From contig NZ_LOWB01000133.1 in NCBI RefSeq assembly GCF_001522865.1, positions 51,708 through 115,707 on the forward strand: a stretch of 64,000 nt of DNA, read 5' to 3'. Source of the DNA: Burkholderia sp. TSV86 (GTDB lineage Bacteria; Pseudomonadota; Gammaproteobacteria; Burkholderiales; Burkholderiaceae). A model generated the notes under the pieces. The model was not told the origin of the DNA, ran no database searches, and saw only the letters and a program-made list of their open reading frames with translations. Positions 1-9,268 of this stretch are shown here, one piece after another. Position 1 is the first letter of the stretch, and each line of letters starts with the position of its first letter. The position numbers were made by a program, and so were the translations under genes.

Positions 1-1028
1 GGCGTCATGATATTGATCTGCCAGCCGGTCAGCTCGCTGGCAAGGCGAACGTTCTGGCCGCTACGGCCGATCGCGACGGCCAGCTCGCTCTCGTCGACGA
101 CGACATCCATCGAATGCTTTTCCTCGTCGACGACGATCGATTGGACGGCCGCCGGCGCAAGCGCGCCGATGACGAACTGGGCGGGATCGTCCGACCATAG
201 CACGATGTCGATGTTTTCGCCACCAAGCTCGTTTCTCACCGCCTGCACGCGCGAGCCGCGGATGCCGACGCAAGTGCCGATCGGGTCGATCCGCTTGTCG
301 TATGCGACGACGCCGATCTTCGCGCGCACGCCGGGATCGCGCGCCGCCGCCTTGATCTCGAGCAGACCCTGCTCGATTTCCGGCACTTCCATCTCGAAAA
401 GCTTCATCAGGAATTCCGGCGCGGTGCGCGACAGCTCGATCTGAGGGCCGCGCGCGGTGCGGTCGACCTTCGCGATGTACGCGCGCACACGGTCGCCGAC
501 GCGCAGGTTTTCCTTCGGAATGAGCTGATCACGGCGCAGCAGCGCCTCGACACGCCCCGATTCGACGATGAAATTGCCCTTGTCGAGCCGTTTCACCGTG
601 CCGGTCATGATTTTCTCGCCGCGCTCCAGATAGTCGTTCAGGATCTGCTCGCGCTCGGCATCGCGCACCTTCTGCAGAATCACCTGCTTGGCCGCCTGCG
701 CGCCGATGCGGCCGAATTCGATCGACGGCACCGATTCCTCGATGTAGTCGCCCACCTCGACGTCCGGCTTCTGCTCACGCGCCTCGAACAACAGGATCTC
801 GCGATCCGGCTCCTGCAGGCCGGCCTCGTCGGGCACGACCAGCCAGCGCCGGAAGGTTTCGTGTTCGCCGCTTTCGCGATCGATATGGACGCGGATCTCG
901 GCGCCCTCATCGAACAGTTTCTTGGATGCCGATGCAAGCGCGGCTTCGAGCGCGCCCAGCACGACGTCCTTGTCGACGTTCTTTTCGCGCGCCAGCGCAT
1001 CCACCAACATCAACACTTCGCGACTCAT
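1..1028 (-). CDS. nusA: Transcription termination/antitermination factor NusA (3' end outside window)
   Basis: NusA binds RNA polymerase and modulates pausing, intrinsic termination and antitermination. The visible 342 codons start at ATG 1028 and begin [16 protein letters not shown]. They cover the N-terminal polymerase-binding domain (about 1-130), the S1 domain (about 135-205) and two KH-like segments, with [20 protein letters not shown] in KH1 and [20 protein letters not shown] in KH2. The C-terminal repeats expected in a protein of about 490 residues lie beyond position 1. The ATG overlaps the rimP stop (ATGA), so the two are translationally coupled in the usual rimP-nusA-infB order. Identification is secure; only the end is missing. 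Confidence 0.97.
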   Translation of the reverse strand, partial: MSREVLMLVDALAREKNVDKDVVLGALEAALASASKKLFDEGAEIRVHIDRESGEHETFRRWLVVPDEAGLQEPDREILLFEAREQKPDVEVGDYIEESVPSIEFGRIGAQAAKQVILQKVRDAEREQILNDYLERGEKIMTGTVKRLDKGNFIVESGRVEALLRRDQLIPKENLRVGDRVRAYIAKVDRTARGPQIELSRTAPEFLMKLFEMEVPEIEQGLLEIKAAARDPGVRAKIGVVAYDKRIDPIGTCVGIRGSRVQAVRNELGGENIDIVLWSDDPAQFVIGALAPAAVQSIVVDEEKHSMDVVVDESELAVAIGRSGQNVRLASELTGWQINIMT

Positions 1029-1492
1029 TGTTTGCGGCTCCTAAAGTCAACGTGCGGAATCAGGCGAGCTTTGTCGATATCGGCCAGCGTGAAATCCAGC
1101 ATCGCGGCCTCGCCTTTCTTCCTCTCAAATTCCAAACCGATCGTCTCGCCGTTCGGCGCATGCAGAATGCCACGGTACGTCTTGCGCCCGTCCAACGGCT
1201 TTTTCAAGGTGATGACGGCTTCGCTGCCCGCGAAACGCGTGAAATCAGCCAGCCTCTTCAACGGCCGGTCGAGCCCCGGCGACGAGACCTCGAGCCGTTC
1301 GTAATCGATGTTTTCGACCGTCAGTACGTGCTGGAGCTGACGCGTGACCTTCTCGCAATCGTCGATCGTAATGCCGGCGGGCTGATCGATGTAGATGTAG
1401 ACGCAGACCATGCCGCGCCCGGTGCGCTCGAGATCCACGAGCTCGTAGCCGAGCCCCGTGACCGTGGTTTCTATCAGTTCCGTCAGTTGCAC
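1025..1492 (-). CDS. rimP: Ribosome maturation factor RimP
   Basis: RimP assists 30S ribosomal subunit maturation. The protein is 155 residues, normal for the family, with the N-terminal alpha/beta domain ([20 protein letters not shown]) and the C-terminal SH3-like domain (about 90-150, containing [14 protein letters not shown] and LIPHVDF). The start is GTG at 1492, chosen because AGAGG lies 5 bases upstream and the family N-terminus (MQLTELIE) begins here. It is first in the rimP-nusA operon. A leader of about 180 nt containing a promoter and an intrinsic terminator precedes it (see separate entries). Confidence 0.96.
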   Translation of the reverse strand: MQLTELIETTVTGLGYELVDLERTGRGMVCVYIYIDQPAGITIDDCEKVTRQLQHVLTVENIDYERLEVSSPGLDRPLKRLADFTRFAGSEAVITLKKPLDGRKTYRGILHAPNGETIGLEFERKKGEAAMLDFTLADIDKARLIPHVDFRSRKQ

Positions 1493-1595
1493 AGTGTCCT
1501 CTCAGGTGTCCGCGCCCGCCCCTCGCGATTCACCCGCTGAACGCGCGCCTTAGCCGGCGCAGGAAGCGCTACCCGAGATGCCCAACCGTTTCGGC

Positions 1596-1620
1596 AAAAA
1601 AAAATGGGCGCAACGCCCAT
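1596..1620 (-). terminator. Intrinsic terminator in the rimP-nusA leader
   Basis: On the minus strand ATGGGCG-TTG-CGCCCAT forms a 7-bp stem with a 3-nt loop followed directly by a run of T residues (A1596-A1604 on the plus strand). It lies about 100 nt upstream of rimP and about 60 nt downstream of a TATAAT box. It therefore ends either a short RNA or an attenuated leader of the nusA operon. Confidence 0.75.
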
Positions 1621-1680
1621 CTTGTTACCGGTGGTCGCACCTGAGCTGCACATCGAATCCGTACGCCCAGCGACTTTGCG

Positions 1681-1709
1681 ATTATAGCGAGTTCTGGGCC
1701 GGACGCAAA
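1681..1709 (-). promoter_or_regulatory. Probable sigma-70 promoter of the rimP-nusA leader
   Basis: The minus strand has a perfect TATAAT (plus 1681-1686) with TTTGCG 17 bp upstream (plus 1704-1709). Transcription would start near 1674, giving a leader of about 180 nt to rimP, or an RNA of about 79 nt if the 1596-1620 terminator is used. The -10 is strong and the -35 weak. Confidence 0.55.
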
Positions 1710-2400
1710 GCGCCACCCCGCCAAATCGGCGCAAAATCGGCGTGAAATGGGAATTTTGCGGGGCATTTGCAACATGCGGGATCATTGCAAAGCGTGGCGC
1801 GCCGCGTTTTGCACAGCTTGCCAGCCACGCGGGCGATTTCAATACCCGGCGAAATGAAATGCGCCGTCGCGCCTCTCGTCATTATCGCCGTGGCTGTCGG
1901 CAATAACTTGCCGGCCGGTGCGCGCCCGAACCGCGCAAGCAGGGCATCGCGCCAAGCGGCGCCGGCATCAGCCGCCTCAGGGCTCTGCTTGCCGGGCGCC
2001 GCCGGCATTGATCCGGCCGGGGAGTTGCTGATCGAGCCGGCGACCGACACGACGCAGTTCCAGCCGGAATCGCCCGCCGCGGCAGCGCCAAGACGGTTAT
2101 CCGAGGAAAACCACCGCTAAGCGTCGGCTGTCGGCCCCAACCGCTCGACTTCGTTCGCGGCCCGCACCACCGCCGCCTTCGCCCGCCCCGAACAGCGGCG
2201 CGCCGCGCCGCCCCTGCTCGGTTCACGCGAAGGCGGCGGTGGGCAGACCGCAAACGATCAGCGTGCGCCCTGCACCTGCTGCGCCAGCAACCAGTACAGC
2301 CAACGCAACCGCGGCACCACGATTTCCTTCCACGCGGCGACGCGAGCCTTGCTCGAACTCCACTTTTTGGATTGGAGGTGCTGACTTCGTATTCCTCCGC
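1710..2400. other. Gene-poor stretch between rimP leader and rluB
   Basis: No reading frame here has both a convincing ribosome-binding site and a recognisable protein family. Several overlapping frames are open only because of high GC. The gap runs on to rluB at 3064 and contains one recognisable gene remnant (2401-2559). It looks like decayed accessory DNA. Confidence 0.5.
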
Positions 2401-2559
2401 CTACCGGCGGCAACGAAAGCCAAGCCGCTCGGCCTGCGCGCGGTAGCTATCGTCGTTGTAAATCACCATGCCGCGCCAGCGCCCCCAAAGTTCCCGGCCG
2501 AACGCGAAGAACGGATGCATGTCTCCTGACATGCCGTCGTTGACCAAGACGATGTTCAT
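2401..2559 (-). pseudogene. Remnant of a RhlB/UGT-like glycosyltransferase N-terminus
   Basis: A 52-codon frame reads MNIVLVNDGMSGDMHPFFAF, then GREL and AQAERLGFR. This resembles the first strand-loop-helix of GT1/RhlB-type glycosyltransferases, whose N-terminus has the form GS.GD.HPF..LGR.L...G. The frame stops at 2401, where the rest of a family member of about 400 residues should follow. No continuation is evident in the neighbouring frames. It is read as a fragment left by deletion; assignment rests on this short motif only. Confidence 0.4.
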
Positions 2560-3063
2560 TGAACTCCTGCCCACCTGCGCCCGGGAACGGCAATCAGACC
2601 GCATGTCGGCCGCGCGAATCGAACGGGCAGCGCCGGACGCCATATGGCCGACGCATGGGTAATCTCGTTGCTGGCGGTCATAAGCATGCGTTGCGAGCCC
2701 TCTTATTGAGCATTGCAAAGCAACCCTCAGCGGCATTCGACACCGCATGGCGCGACGAAACACGTGCGGCAAGCGCGCGCGACGATGTGGGACGCAGCAC
2801 CGGACGCGCCGGTAAATGGTGCATGAAATTCGATGAGGATCGAGATCCCCCGCCGATCGCCCCCGGCATGTTCGACAGCACGGGAAGGCGCCCCAGCACA
2901 TGGAGAAATGGGCCGGGCCGGTTGCGCCAAGGGTGGCGGAACCGGCCGGCATGAGCGGAGGAACATCCGGTATGTTCAGGGCCTTGGCCGGCCCCGCGGC
3001 GCGCGATCAAGAATGCCGCCGCCACGCAACGAGTTTGCGCCGGCCTTTCGCCAGCTTCGCCGC

Positions 3064-4719
3064 TTACCGGCCGCGTGAACGATTACACGGCGGCATATGC
3101 GGTTGGCCATTATTGCGGCCGCCGCCCGCATTACCGTCTGCCGCCGCCCGATTGCCATTCGCGTTTCGGCCGCCCTTGCCGCCGGCGCCGCGCTTGTTGC
3201 CACCGGCTCCGTAGGACGCGCGGTTGCCGTCGATATCGCGGCCGCCTTGGCGCCCGCCTCCGCCATATACCGGCAGGCCCGAGTAACCGCCGAGGCCGGC
3301 GCCGAAACCACCGCCGCCCGCCAGGCCGCGCCGACCCCGGCGGGGCTGATCGAGCTGACCGTGCGCCGTCAGCACCGGTTCGCGGCTGATAAAACCCATC
3401 GACGTCTGCATCGGATCAGGCTGGCGGCGCTCGGCCGGGCCGCCGCGCTTGCCCTTGTCGTCGGTCGGCACTTTCAGTCCGACCGACGCCATCAGGCGGC
3501 GCACCTGCGCATCGTCCAGCTCCTCCCAGCGGCCGCGCTTCAGGCCGCGCGGCAGCGGAATCGGGCCGTGACGCGTGCGGATCAGACGGCTCACCATCAG
3601 GCCAACCGCCTCGAACATCCGGCGCACCTCGCGATTGCGCCCTTCCGCAAGCGCGACGTGATACCAATGATTCGTCCCCTCGCCGCCGCCGTCGCGGATG
3701 CGCAGGAAATTCGCCGGGCCGTCGTCGAGTTCGACGCCATGCAGCAGCTTTTGGCGCGACGCCTCGGTCAGCTCGCCGACAACCCGCACCGCATATTCAC
3801 GCTCGACGCTATAGCGCGGATGCATGAAGCGGTTCGCGAGATCACCCGACGTCGTCAACATCAACAGACCTTCAGTATTGAAATCGAGGCGGCCGACCGC
3901 GAGCCACTTCGCGGTCTTCATCGGCGGCAGCCGATCGAACACCGACGGCCGCCCCTCCGGATCCGCATGACTCACGATCTCGCCGGTCGGTTTGTGATAG
4001 AGCAGCACACGCGGCGGCTTGTTCGGAAGCTTGCGCTTGACCGGCTTGCCGTTGATTCGAACCTGGTCGGTCGGCATGATCCGCTGGCCGATATGCGCTG
4101 GCTCGCCATTGACCGACACGCGGCCGGCGATGATCAGCTCCTCCATCTCGCGACGCGAGCCCATACCCGCTTCCGCCAGCACCTTATGCAACTTCGGTGC
4201 ATCGTCATCCGGCGACAGCACGCGCTTCGGCTGCTGCCCCTGGCGGCCGCGACGCAGCATCGGCGCGCGCACGCCGCCGCCCTGCGAATTGTTATCAGCA
4301 TCGAACGCAGGCGAAATCACATACGCAAACAAATCGTCCTGGCTCGCCTCGGCGGCCGCCGGCGTGCTCCGCTTGCCCTGCTGCCGCGCGGCACCTTCGC
4401 GTTTGCCGGCCGCCGCCGGCTTGCGCGGCGCTTTCGCGACCGCATCCTTGTTGCGCGGCGCGCGCGCCGGCGCCTTCGCCGCGCCGGCATCGCCCGCCGC
4501 CATTGCGTCGGATTGCTCCGCGCTATCGGTATTCTTCGATTTTGCAGCCGCGCGACGGCGCGCGATCAAGCTGCGCGGACCGCGCCGCAGACCGCGGCGC
4601 GGACGCTCTTCACCGCCCGCATCCTGAGTCTGAGCAGGCTGCTCGGGCGCATCGCTGGCGCGCGCCACCGCGACGGCATGCGCGGCTTCAGACGAATCGA
4701 TGTCGTGGATATCTGTCAA
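3064..4719 (-). CDS. rluB: 23S rRNA pseudouridine synthase RluB with long basic/Gly-rich tails
   Basis: RluB makes the pseudouridine at E. coli position 2605 of 23S rRNA. The conserved core is an S4 RNA-binding domain (about 180-235, [20 protein letters not shown]) followed by the RsuA-type catalytic domain with [14 protein letters not shown], whose Asp is catalytic. The 551 residues greatly exceed the family's usual 250-300. About 175 N-terminal residues are Ala/Arg/Lys-rich and about 120 C-terminal residues are Gly/Asn/Arg-rich, both low complexity. The start is TTG at 4719, supported by GAGG 5 bases upstream; no ATG fits. scpB lies 63 bp upstream, the standard scpB-rluB pairing. Confidence 0.93.
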   Translation of the reverse strand: MTDIHDIDSSEAAHAVAVARASDAPEQPAQTQDAGGEERPRRGLRRGPRSLIARRRAAAKSKNTDSAEQSDAMAAGDAGAAKAPARAPRNKDAVAKAPRKPAAAGKREGAARQQGKRSTPAAAEASQDDLFAYVISPAFDADNNSQGGGVRAPMLRRGRQGQQPKRVLSPDDDAPKLHKVLAEAGMGSRREMEELIIAGRVSVNGEPAHIGQRIMPTDQVRINGKPVKRKLPNKPPRVLLYHKPTGEIVSHADPEGRPSVFDRLPPMKTAKWLAVGRLDFNTEGLLMLTTSGDLANRFMHPRYSVEREYAVRVVGELTEASRQKLLHGVELDDGPANFLRIRDGGGEGTNHWYHVALAEGRNREVRRMFEAVGLMVSRLIRTRHGPIPLPRGLKRGRWEELDDAQVRRLMASVGLKVPTDDKGKRGGPAERRQPDPMQTSMGFISREPVLTAHGQLDQPRRGRRGLAGGGGFGAGLGGYSGLPVYGGGGRQGGRDIDGNRASYGAGGNKRGAGGKGGRNANGNRAAADGNAGGGRNNGQPHMPPCNRSRGR

Positions 4720-4782
4720 AACAACCTCAAAATGTCAGGTCTCGCGCCCGTCACGGGCACGGCTAGGGTTGGTCGCCCGTTT

Positions 4783-6117
4783 TCACGCGCGGTGTTGCGC
4801 GGGCGCCTCGACGTCCGGCGCATCATCGATGCGCGGCGCCTCGCCGTCCTGCCGCGCGTGCCCGGGGGCCGCCTCGCTTGAACTGCGCACGGCGTCGGCA
4901 AGACTGTCGGACGAATCGTCCAACGCCTGCTGCACGTGCGCCTGGACCGGCCCGGCGTCGCTCCGGACGCCGCCGATCTGGCCTGGGTCTTCTTCCTGCT
5001 TCACTCGGCCCACCGCCGGCTCGGCGGTCACCTCGCGATTGGCTGTATCCGCCGCCGCGGCGCCATCCTCATTCGCCGCGGCGCCCCGATGCTCGGGTAC
5101 ATTCGCCGGCACGCCAGCCGATTCGGCGCGCGGAAGCGCATCACCGCCGGCAAATTCGATCGACGACGAGGCGCTGTCATGCGCAATCGTTTCTTCATCT
5201 TCGGCATGCGTCGCCGCATCATCGCCGGCAACAGCCTGCGCATTCGCGGCCCCGCCGCCGCGCACAGCCGTTCCAACCGACGCAGCCGGTTCACCGCCGA
5301 AAGCGGGACGACCGGCATCTTCGAACCCAGCCGGCCCGGCCGGCATCGCGCCGCTGCCGTCGGCAACGGCGGCGTCCCCGGCTGCGTCGCCGGATACGTC
5401 TAAACCGGCATTCACCGCCGGCCCGGCCGAATCGGCGCGGCCCGCCGCACCGCCAACACCAACAATACCGGACTGCGCCTCGTCACCCGGTGCCGCCGCT
5501 TCGTCGGCTTCCGCGATCGCGCCGCCCGGTGCGTCGTCGCCCTGTGCGTCGTCATCCGGGAAATCGATTGCCTGCTGCGCGAGCAGGCTCGCCTCCAGAT
5601 GCGCGGCGGGCTCTTCGAGGGCCGGCAGATCGTCGAGCGCCGCCAAGCCGAGGTCGTCAAGAAACTGCTTCGTCGTTGCGTAGAGCGCCGGACGCCCCGG
5701 CACGTCGCGATGACCGATCACCTCGATCCAGCCGCGATCCTCCAACTGCTTGACAACCTGCGTGTTGACCGTGACACCGCGAATTTCCTCGATATCGCCG
5801 CGGGTCACCGGCTGCCGGTACGCGATGATTGCCAGCGTCTCCAGCACCGCCCGAGAATATTTCGGCGGTTTCTCCGGGTGCAGCCGGTCGAGATAAGTGC
5901 GCATCGCCGGCTTGCTCTGGAAGCGCCAGCCCGACGCCAACCCAACGAGTTCCACGCCGCGGCCGGACCACTCCTGTTTCAGATCTTCGAGCAGTGTTCG
6001 GACTGTATCCGCCGACACGCCGTCGGCGAAGAGCTTGCGCAAATCGCCGAGCTTCAGCGGTTCCTGCGCGCAGATCAAAGCAGTCTCGAGGACGATTTTC
6101 GCCTCTTGGGTATTCAT
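4783..6117 (-). CDS. scpB: Segregation and condensation protein B (ScpB) with disordered C-terminal half
   Basis: ScpB pairs with ScpA and SMC in the chromosome-condensing complex. Residues 1 to about 190 carry the tandem winged-helix domains, including [40 protein letters not shown] and [18 protein letters not shown]. The remaining 250 residues are Ala/Asp/Glu/Gly-rich low-complexity sequence with no domain, doubling the usual length of about 200. Such acidic tails are common in Burkholderia ScpB, as far as I know. Start ATG 6117. It lies 63 bp upstream of rluB and is probably co-transcribed with it. Confidence 0.94.
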   Translation of the reverse strand: MNTQEAKIVLETALICAQEPLKLGDLRKLFADGVSADTVRTLLEDLKQEWSGRGVELVGLASGWRFQSKPAMRTYLDRLHPEKPPKYSRAVLETLAIIAYRQPVTRGDIEEIRGVTVNTQVVKQLEDRGWIEVIGHRDVPGRPALYATTKQFLDDLGLAALDDLPALEEPAAHLEASLLAQQAIDFPDDDAQGDDAPGGAIAEADEAAAPGDEAQSGIVGVGGAAGRADSAGPAVNAGLDVSGDAAGDAAVADGSGAMPAGPAGFEDAGRPAFGGEPAASVGTAVRGGGAANAQAVAGDDAATHAEDEETIAHDSASSSIEFAGGDALPRAESAGVPANVPEHRGAAANEDGAAAADTANREVTAEPAVGRVKQEEDPGQIGGVRSDAGPVQAHVQQALDDSSDSLADAVRSSSEAAPGHARQDGEAPRIDDAPDVEAPAQHRA

Positions 6118-6421
6118 GCAGCTAAGTCAGACCCTGTGGTCAAACGAACCGGATCAATCGAACAGACGTAAGGAACGGAAGACGCGCTCGCCCGATTCTG
6201 ATCGGTCATATTGATGGGAGCACGAACCGGGGGTGGCGAAACAGCTTTCAAGCCCAACCCGAACCGGACGGAACAGCGCGGAACCCTACGTCGGAGCCGC
6301 GTGACTGAGCGCCATCTTACGCAAAATTGCCCGGTGCGTAAAGATAAAGAGCGGATAAAATGCGTGCGGCAAAAGACACTTTGCGCAAGCGCCTTTCATC
6401 CGTGAACATCCGCCGCAGGCG
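6118..6421. other. Intergenic region upstream of scpB
   Basis: No gene is supported here. It should contain the scpB promoter (minus strand). The only structure I see is an inverted repeat, TTACGCA (6317-6323) and TGCGTAA (6335-6341), an operator- or hairpin-like element of unknown meaning. Confidence 0.4.
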
Positions 6422-7324
6422 TCAATCGAGGTCCTCGACCCGCGCCGGCATTTCCTTCACGAGCCCCCAGACCGCGTCCGCCGCGGGCGACAGCGAGCGA
6501 TCGCGCCGCCGCACCAGCTCGACGGTGCGCTCCGCACGCGGCGCAAGCGGCCGCGCGACCAGCGACGAGCCGGCAGGCAGCGGCAACGACAGCCACGGCA
6601 GCACGCTTACCCCGACGCCCGCCTCGACGAGCCCGAACACCGTCGCCGAATGGCCGAGTTCCTGCACGACTCCGGCTGAGACCCGATGCGCGGCGAGCGC
6701 CGCGTCGATCAGCGGACGGCTGCCCGATGCGTAATCGAGCAACACGAGCCGCTCGCCGGAAAGCGCGGTCCACGGCACGGGATCACGCTCGGCGAGCGGA
6801 TGATCGGCGCGCGCAATCAAGCAGAACGAATCGGTCATCAGCGGCTCGGCAATCAGATCGCTCGTCGCGAGCGGCCCGATCACGACGCCGAAATCCACTT
6901 CGCCCGACTTGACCTTGCGCAGCACGTCGCTCTGAACGTCGTCGCGCAAGCCGAGCGCGACGAACGGAAAGCGCCGCTCGCAAGCGGCAACCACACGCGG
7001 CATCAGCCGGCAGGCGACCGTCGGGCTTGCCGCGACGATCACGCGCCCGCGCCGCTGTTCACCGATCTCGCGAATTTCGCGCAATGTGTCGTCGAGATCG
7101 CCGAGCAGGCGCGATACGCTCGCGATCAGATTCACGCCGACATCGGTGAGCTGCACGTCACGCGTCGTGCGGTCGATCAGCTTGAGTCCAATCTCGCCCT
7201 CCAACTCGCGCACCGAGCGGCTGACGGCCGACTGCGTGAGACCGATCTCGTCGCCTGCCCGACTGAAGCTTTTGAGCCGCGCCACCTCGATGAACACGCG
7301 CAACTGCCGCAGCGTGATATTCAT
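6422..7324 (-). CDS. LysR-family transcriptional regulator
   Basis: A 300-residue LysR-type regulator. The N-terminal winged helix-turn-helix spans about 1-60 (LRQLRVFIEVARLKSFSRAG, then LTQSAVSRSVRELEGEIGLK). The periplasmic-binding-like effector domain spans about 90-295. Start ATG 7324. LysR regulators usually control a divergent neighbour, but none is intact immediately upstream; the next gene is a transposase-derived ORF at 7743. An inverted repeat GCGCA-N6-TGCGC at 7355-7370 could be its autoregulatory site. Effector and target genes cannot be told from the sequence. Confidence 0.92.
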   Translation of the reverse strand: MNITLRQLRVFIEVARLKSFSRAGDEIGLTQSAVSRSVRELEGEIGLKLIDRTTRDVQLTDVGVNLIASVSRLLGDLDDTLREIREIGEQRRGRVIVAASPTVACRLMPRVVAACERRFPFVALGLRDDVQSDVLRKVKSGEVDFGVVIGPLATSDLIAEPLMTDSFCLIARADHPLAERDPVPWTALSGERLVLLDYASGSRPLIDAALAAHRVSAGVVQELGHSATVFGLVEAGVGVSVLPWLSLPLPAGSSLVARPLAPRAERTVELVRRRDRSLSPAADAVWGLVKEMPARVEDLD

Positions 7325-7553
7325 AGCATTGCCTCATTAATCGGACGTATCGATGCGCAATTGTATGCGCGCCCCGTCACGCCGGAGTGTGTCGGTGCGG
7401 TGCAACACAAGCTGAAACGCACGTCTCACGGGCCACGCTGCACAAGATTGGTGATTGTCCTGATTTGCGCGAGGGTCGTTTTGGCGTCTTATACGCCCCT
7501 AGTTGTCGCGGCCATCGGCGCGCCGTCTAGCGGCTTTGCAGCGATTGCCGTTG

Positions 7554-7573
7554 ACATGGCACGCTTCCTGCGT
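7554..7573 (+). promoter_or_regulatory. Candidate sigma-54 promoter upstream of transposase-derived ORF
   Basis: The sequence TGGCACGCTTCCTGC (7557-7571) matches the sigma-54 -24/-12 consensus TGGCACG-N4-TTGC with one mismatch, C for T in the -12 element. The invariant GG (7558-7559) and GC (7570-7571) are exactly 10 nt apart. Transcription would start near 7583 and run into the 7743 ORF through a hairpin-rich leader. No IHF or enhancer site is obvious upstream. Confidence 0.5.
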
Positions 7574-7582
7574 AAGCAGGCG

Positions 7583-7742
7583 CACAGGGCTGCGGGGGTT
7601 CGGCCTTCCCGCGGCGGATCACACCGTATCCGCCGTCGCGTGAAGCCGGCGCCCTCACCCGGCACTCGTTCGACGAGTGCCCGACGTGTGGAGTGCGCAG
7701 CGCGGGGCGGCGCACCGGAGATAGCTTCGCTGAGGTGAGGAC
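7583..7742 (+). other. Hairpin-rich leader ahead of transposase-derived ORF
   Basis: Two perfect stem-loops are visible. CGGCGGAT (7612-7619) pairs with ATCCGCCG (7628-7635) around an 8-nt loop. GGCACTCGT (7661-7669) pairs with ACGAGTGCC (7673-7681) around a 3-nt loop. No coding frame is convincing. They may be 5'-UTR structure, a small RNA, or relics of a transposon terminus. Confidence 0.4.
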
Positions 7743-8144
7743 ATGATGCTGTTCGACGATTTGAGAGATAACGAGTGGGCACTGCTCGAGGGGCTGTTCT
7801 GCGCCGAGCCAGCGCGCAACGAGCGCCGTGGCCGCCCTCGTGTGGAGGCGCGTTCGGTCGTGAACGCCGTTCTTTGGGTGCTGTCGACGGGCGAAGGCTG
7901 GTCGAAACTGCCTGGCCGCTATCCGTCGCCGCCGACTTGCCGTCGACGCTTCGACGAATGGCAGGCCGACGGCACGCTCGCCGAAGTGGTGAAGCGTCTC
8001 GGCTCGAACGGCCGCCAGATCTCGCTGCGCGGCCGTATCGGCGCAAGCGCGGTAAAGCCGCCCGCCCCGCCGAGCCGTGACCGCCTGCGCGGCGCATTCT
8101 GGACCAATCCGGAATCCTGGCGCGCTCCCGTCAAAATGGCGTGA
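7743..8144 (+). CDS. IS5/IS402-type transposase N-terminal domain protein (DUF4096-like), truncated or domesticated
   Basis: This 133-residue protein begins with the DNA-binding N-terminal domain of IS402-type (IS5-family) transposases: LRDNEWALLEGLF, GRPRVEARSVVNAVLWVLST, then GEGWSKLP and PPTCRRRFDEWQADGTL (about 1-85). The DDE catalytic region is absent; residues 95-133 are unrelated and Pro/Arg-rich. It has a good ribosome-binding site (GAGG, 7 bases before ATG 7743). No terminal inverted repeats or target duplications frame a complete element. It may be an IS remnant or a retained DNA-binding protein; the candidate sigma-54 promoter and structured leader upstream favour expression. A 9-bp hairpin follows at 8153-8179. 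Confidence 0.6.
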   Translation: MMLFDDLRDNEWALLEGLFCAEPARNERRGRPRVEARSVVNAVLWVLSTGEGWSKLPGRYPSPPTCRRRFDEWQADGTLAEVVKRLGSNGRQISLRGRIGASAVKPPAPPSRDRLRGAFWTNPESWRAPVKMA

Positions 8145-8339
8145 ACCCTGCCTCCGGGCGGTCCGTAGCGCCGCCCGGATAACGCGCCGGGATGCCGGCC
8201 CCTCTTTCGCACGCCGTGCCGACGATGCGATCGGGCGACACATCCACTTACCAATATTTACAGCGCACTTTCGCTCTCCCGCATACCTTTACTGGTACAC
8301 GGAACGAGCCGTCTATCGGTTCGAAGGGAGCCTTCAACG

Positions 8340-8588
8340 ATGAAACGCTTGCCATTTCTCGCGGCATGCGGCGTTGTCGTTTCGCTGGCGCTCGCCGCTG
8401 CTGCACAAGCCGGCCCGCCTTTGTCGAAGCCGCACGAACGGCGGGATCAGGTCGCGCTTTCACCGGCAAACGCAGCGGCGCATCGCAACCAGTCCAACGC
8501 GCCGCGCGGCGACCTGCGCGGCGATATTGCGAGCAATGCGCGCGAACGTGACGACGCGCAGCGGCCACGCAATCCGAATCGTCAATAA
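8340..8588 (+). CDS. Small secreted hypothetical protein
   Basis: An 82-residue protein with a clear Sec signal peptide: MKRLPF, a hydrophobic core LAACGVVVSLALAAAA, and a probable AQA cleavage site near residue 24. The mature part is short, polar and rich in Asn, Arg, Ala and Asp, with no recognised domain. Start ATG 8340 has GGGAG about 11 bases upstream. A strong intrinsic terminator at 8694-8724 follows, so it is probably a single-gene unit. Function unknown. Confidence 0.65.
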   Translation: MKRLPFLAACGVVVSLALAAAAQAGPPLSKPHERRDQVALSPANAAAHRNQSNAPRGDLRGDIASNARERDDAQRPRNPNRQ

Positions 8589-8693
8589 ATCGCCGGTACC
8601 GGGAAAAATCGGCCGGCCCGGGAACTGCGCGGCACTCACCGAGTCTCAGCATTGCCATGAGCACAGCGTGGCAGCAGCAATGAACCCGGTACC

Positions 8694-8724
8694 GCCCGTA
8701 TCCTCGCGATACGGGCTTTTTTTT
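8694..8724 (+). terminator. Intrinsic terminator
   Basis: GCCCGTATC pairs with GATACGGGC around a short loop, followed by eight T residues (8717-8724). It ends transcription from the small secreted-protein gene and lies just past the stop of the convergent gene at 8748. Confidence 0.85.
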
Positions 8725-8747
8725 GGGCCAACCCAATGCAATCTGTG

Positions 8748-9065
8748 CTACAGACGACTCTCCAGGATCGATACCGCGCTTGCCTCGCTGAGCGCGTAGT
8801 CCGCCATCTTGCGATCCTCCCAATCGGCGCGCTTCTCGTCCCGCTCAAGCCGCGCGAATTCAGCACGGCCATTGTCAGTCAGCACTGCGATGTCGACAGG
8901 CGCGTGAAAGCCGGGCGCGGGCGCGACAGTCTTCTGCCGAACCGTATCCATCAAACCCAGCGAACGCAGGTATTCGAACACGCCCGGACGCCTCGCCCAC
9001 GGAACTTGACGGTACTGGACACGCCTGAGCGCGTCGAGCACAGCTTCGTTGGAATACGTGGCCAT
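8748..9065 (-). CDS. Conserved hypothetical protein, possibly winged-helix
   Basis: A 105-residue cytosolic protein beginning MATYSNEAVLDALRRVQYRQ, with no signal peptide or membrane segment. Its N-terminal half has alternating helix-forming segments (AVLDALRRV, GVFEYLRSLGLMDTV) and then strand-like VDIAVLTDNGRAEFARLERD. This pattern resembles small winged-helix proteins, but I do not recognise a family. Start ATG 9065 has a modest purine-rich stretch (GAAAGAA) upstream. It is convergent with the 8340 gene. Confidence 0.65.
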   Translation of the reverse strand: MATYSNEAVLDALRRVQYRQVPWARRPGVFEYLRSLGLMDTVRQKTVAPAPGFHAPVDIAVLTDNGRAEFARLERDEKRADWEDRKMADYALSEASAVSILESRL

Positions 9066-9268
9066 CTCGATTCTTTCTTAAAGGGCAGCGACATTGCAAA
9101 GCGGCCTCGCCGGCCGAGATCTCCGCCCACCGACGCCACCACGCAGCTCATGAGGGACCCCTGATTGTCCCTCCCCACTCTCTTCCGACCCGCGCCCGGC
9201 CATTTTGTTCTTACGAAACAGGGGCGGATCATTCTCCATTCCCGAAAAGCTACCTTACCCCAATCAAA

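Noticed and set aside
1682..2253. Overlapping minus-strand frames between rimP and rluB
   Set aside because: No ribosome-binding sites and no recognisable motifs; open because of base composition.
3097..4881. Long plus-strand open frame opposite rluB/scpB
   Set aside because: Arg/His-rich translation with no family resemblance or ribosome-binding site; it is the antisense shadow of a high-GC gene. The same applies to long frames opposite pheT, thrS, relA, the FUSC gene, uvrD and valS.
6686..7738. 350-codon plus-strand frame over the LysR gene and its upstream region
   Set aside because: Most of it is antisense to the LysR gene, and the rest overlaps the candidate sigma-54 promoter and hairpins; composition is not protein-like.
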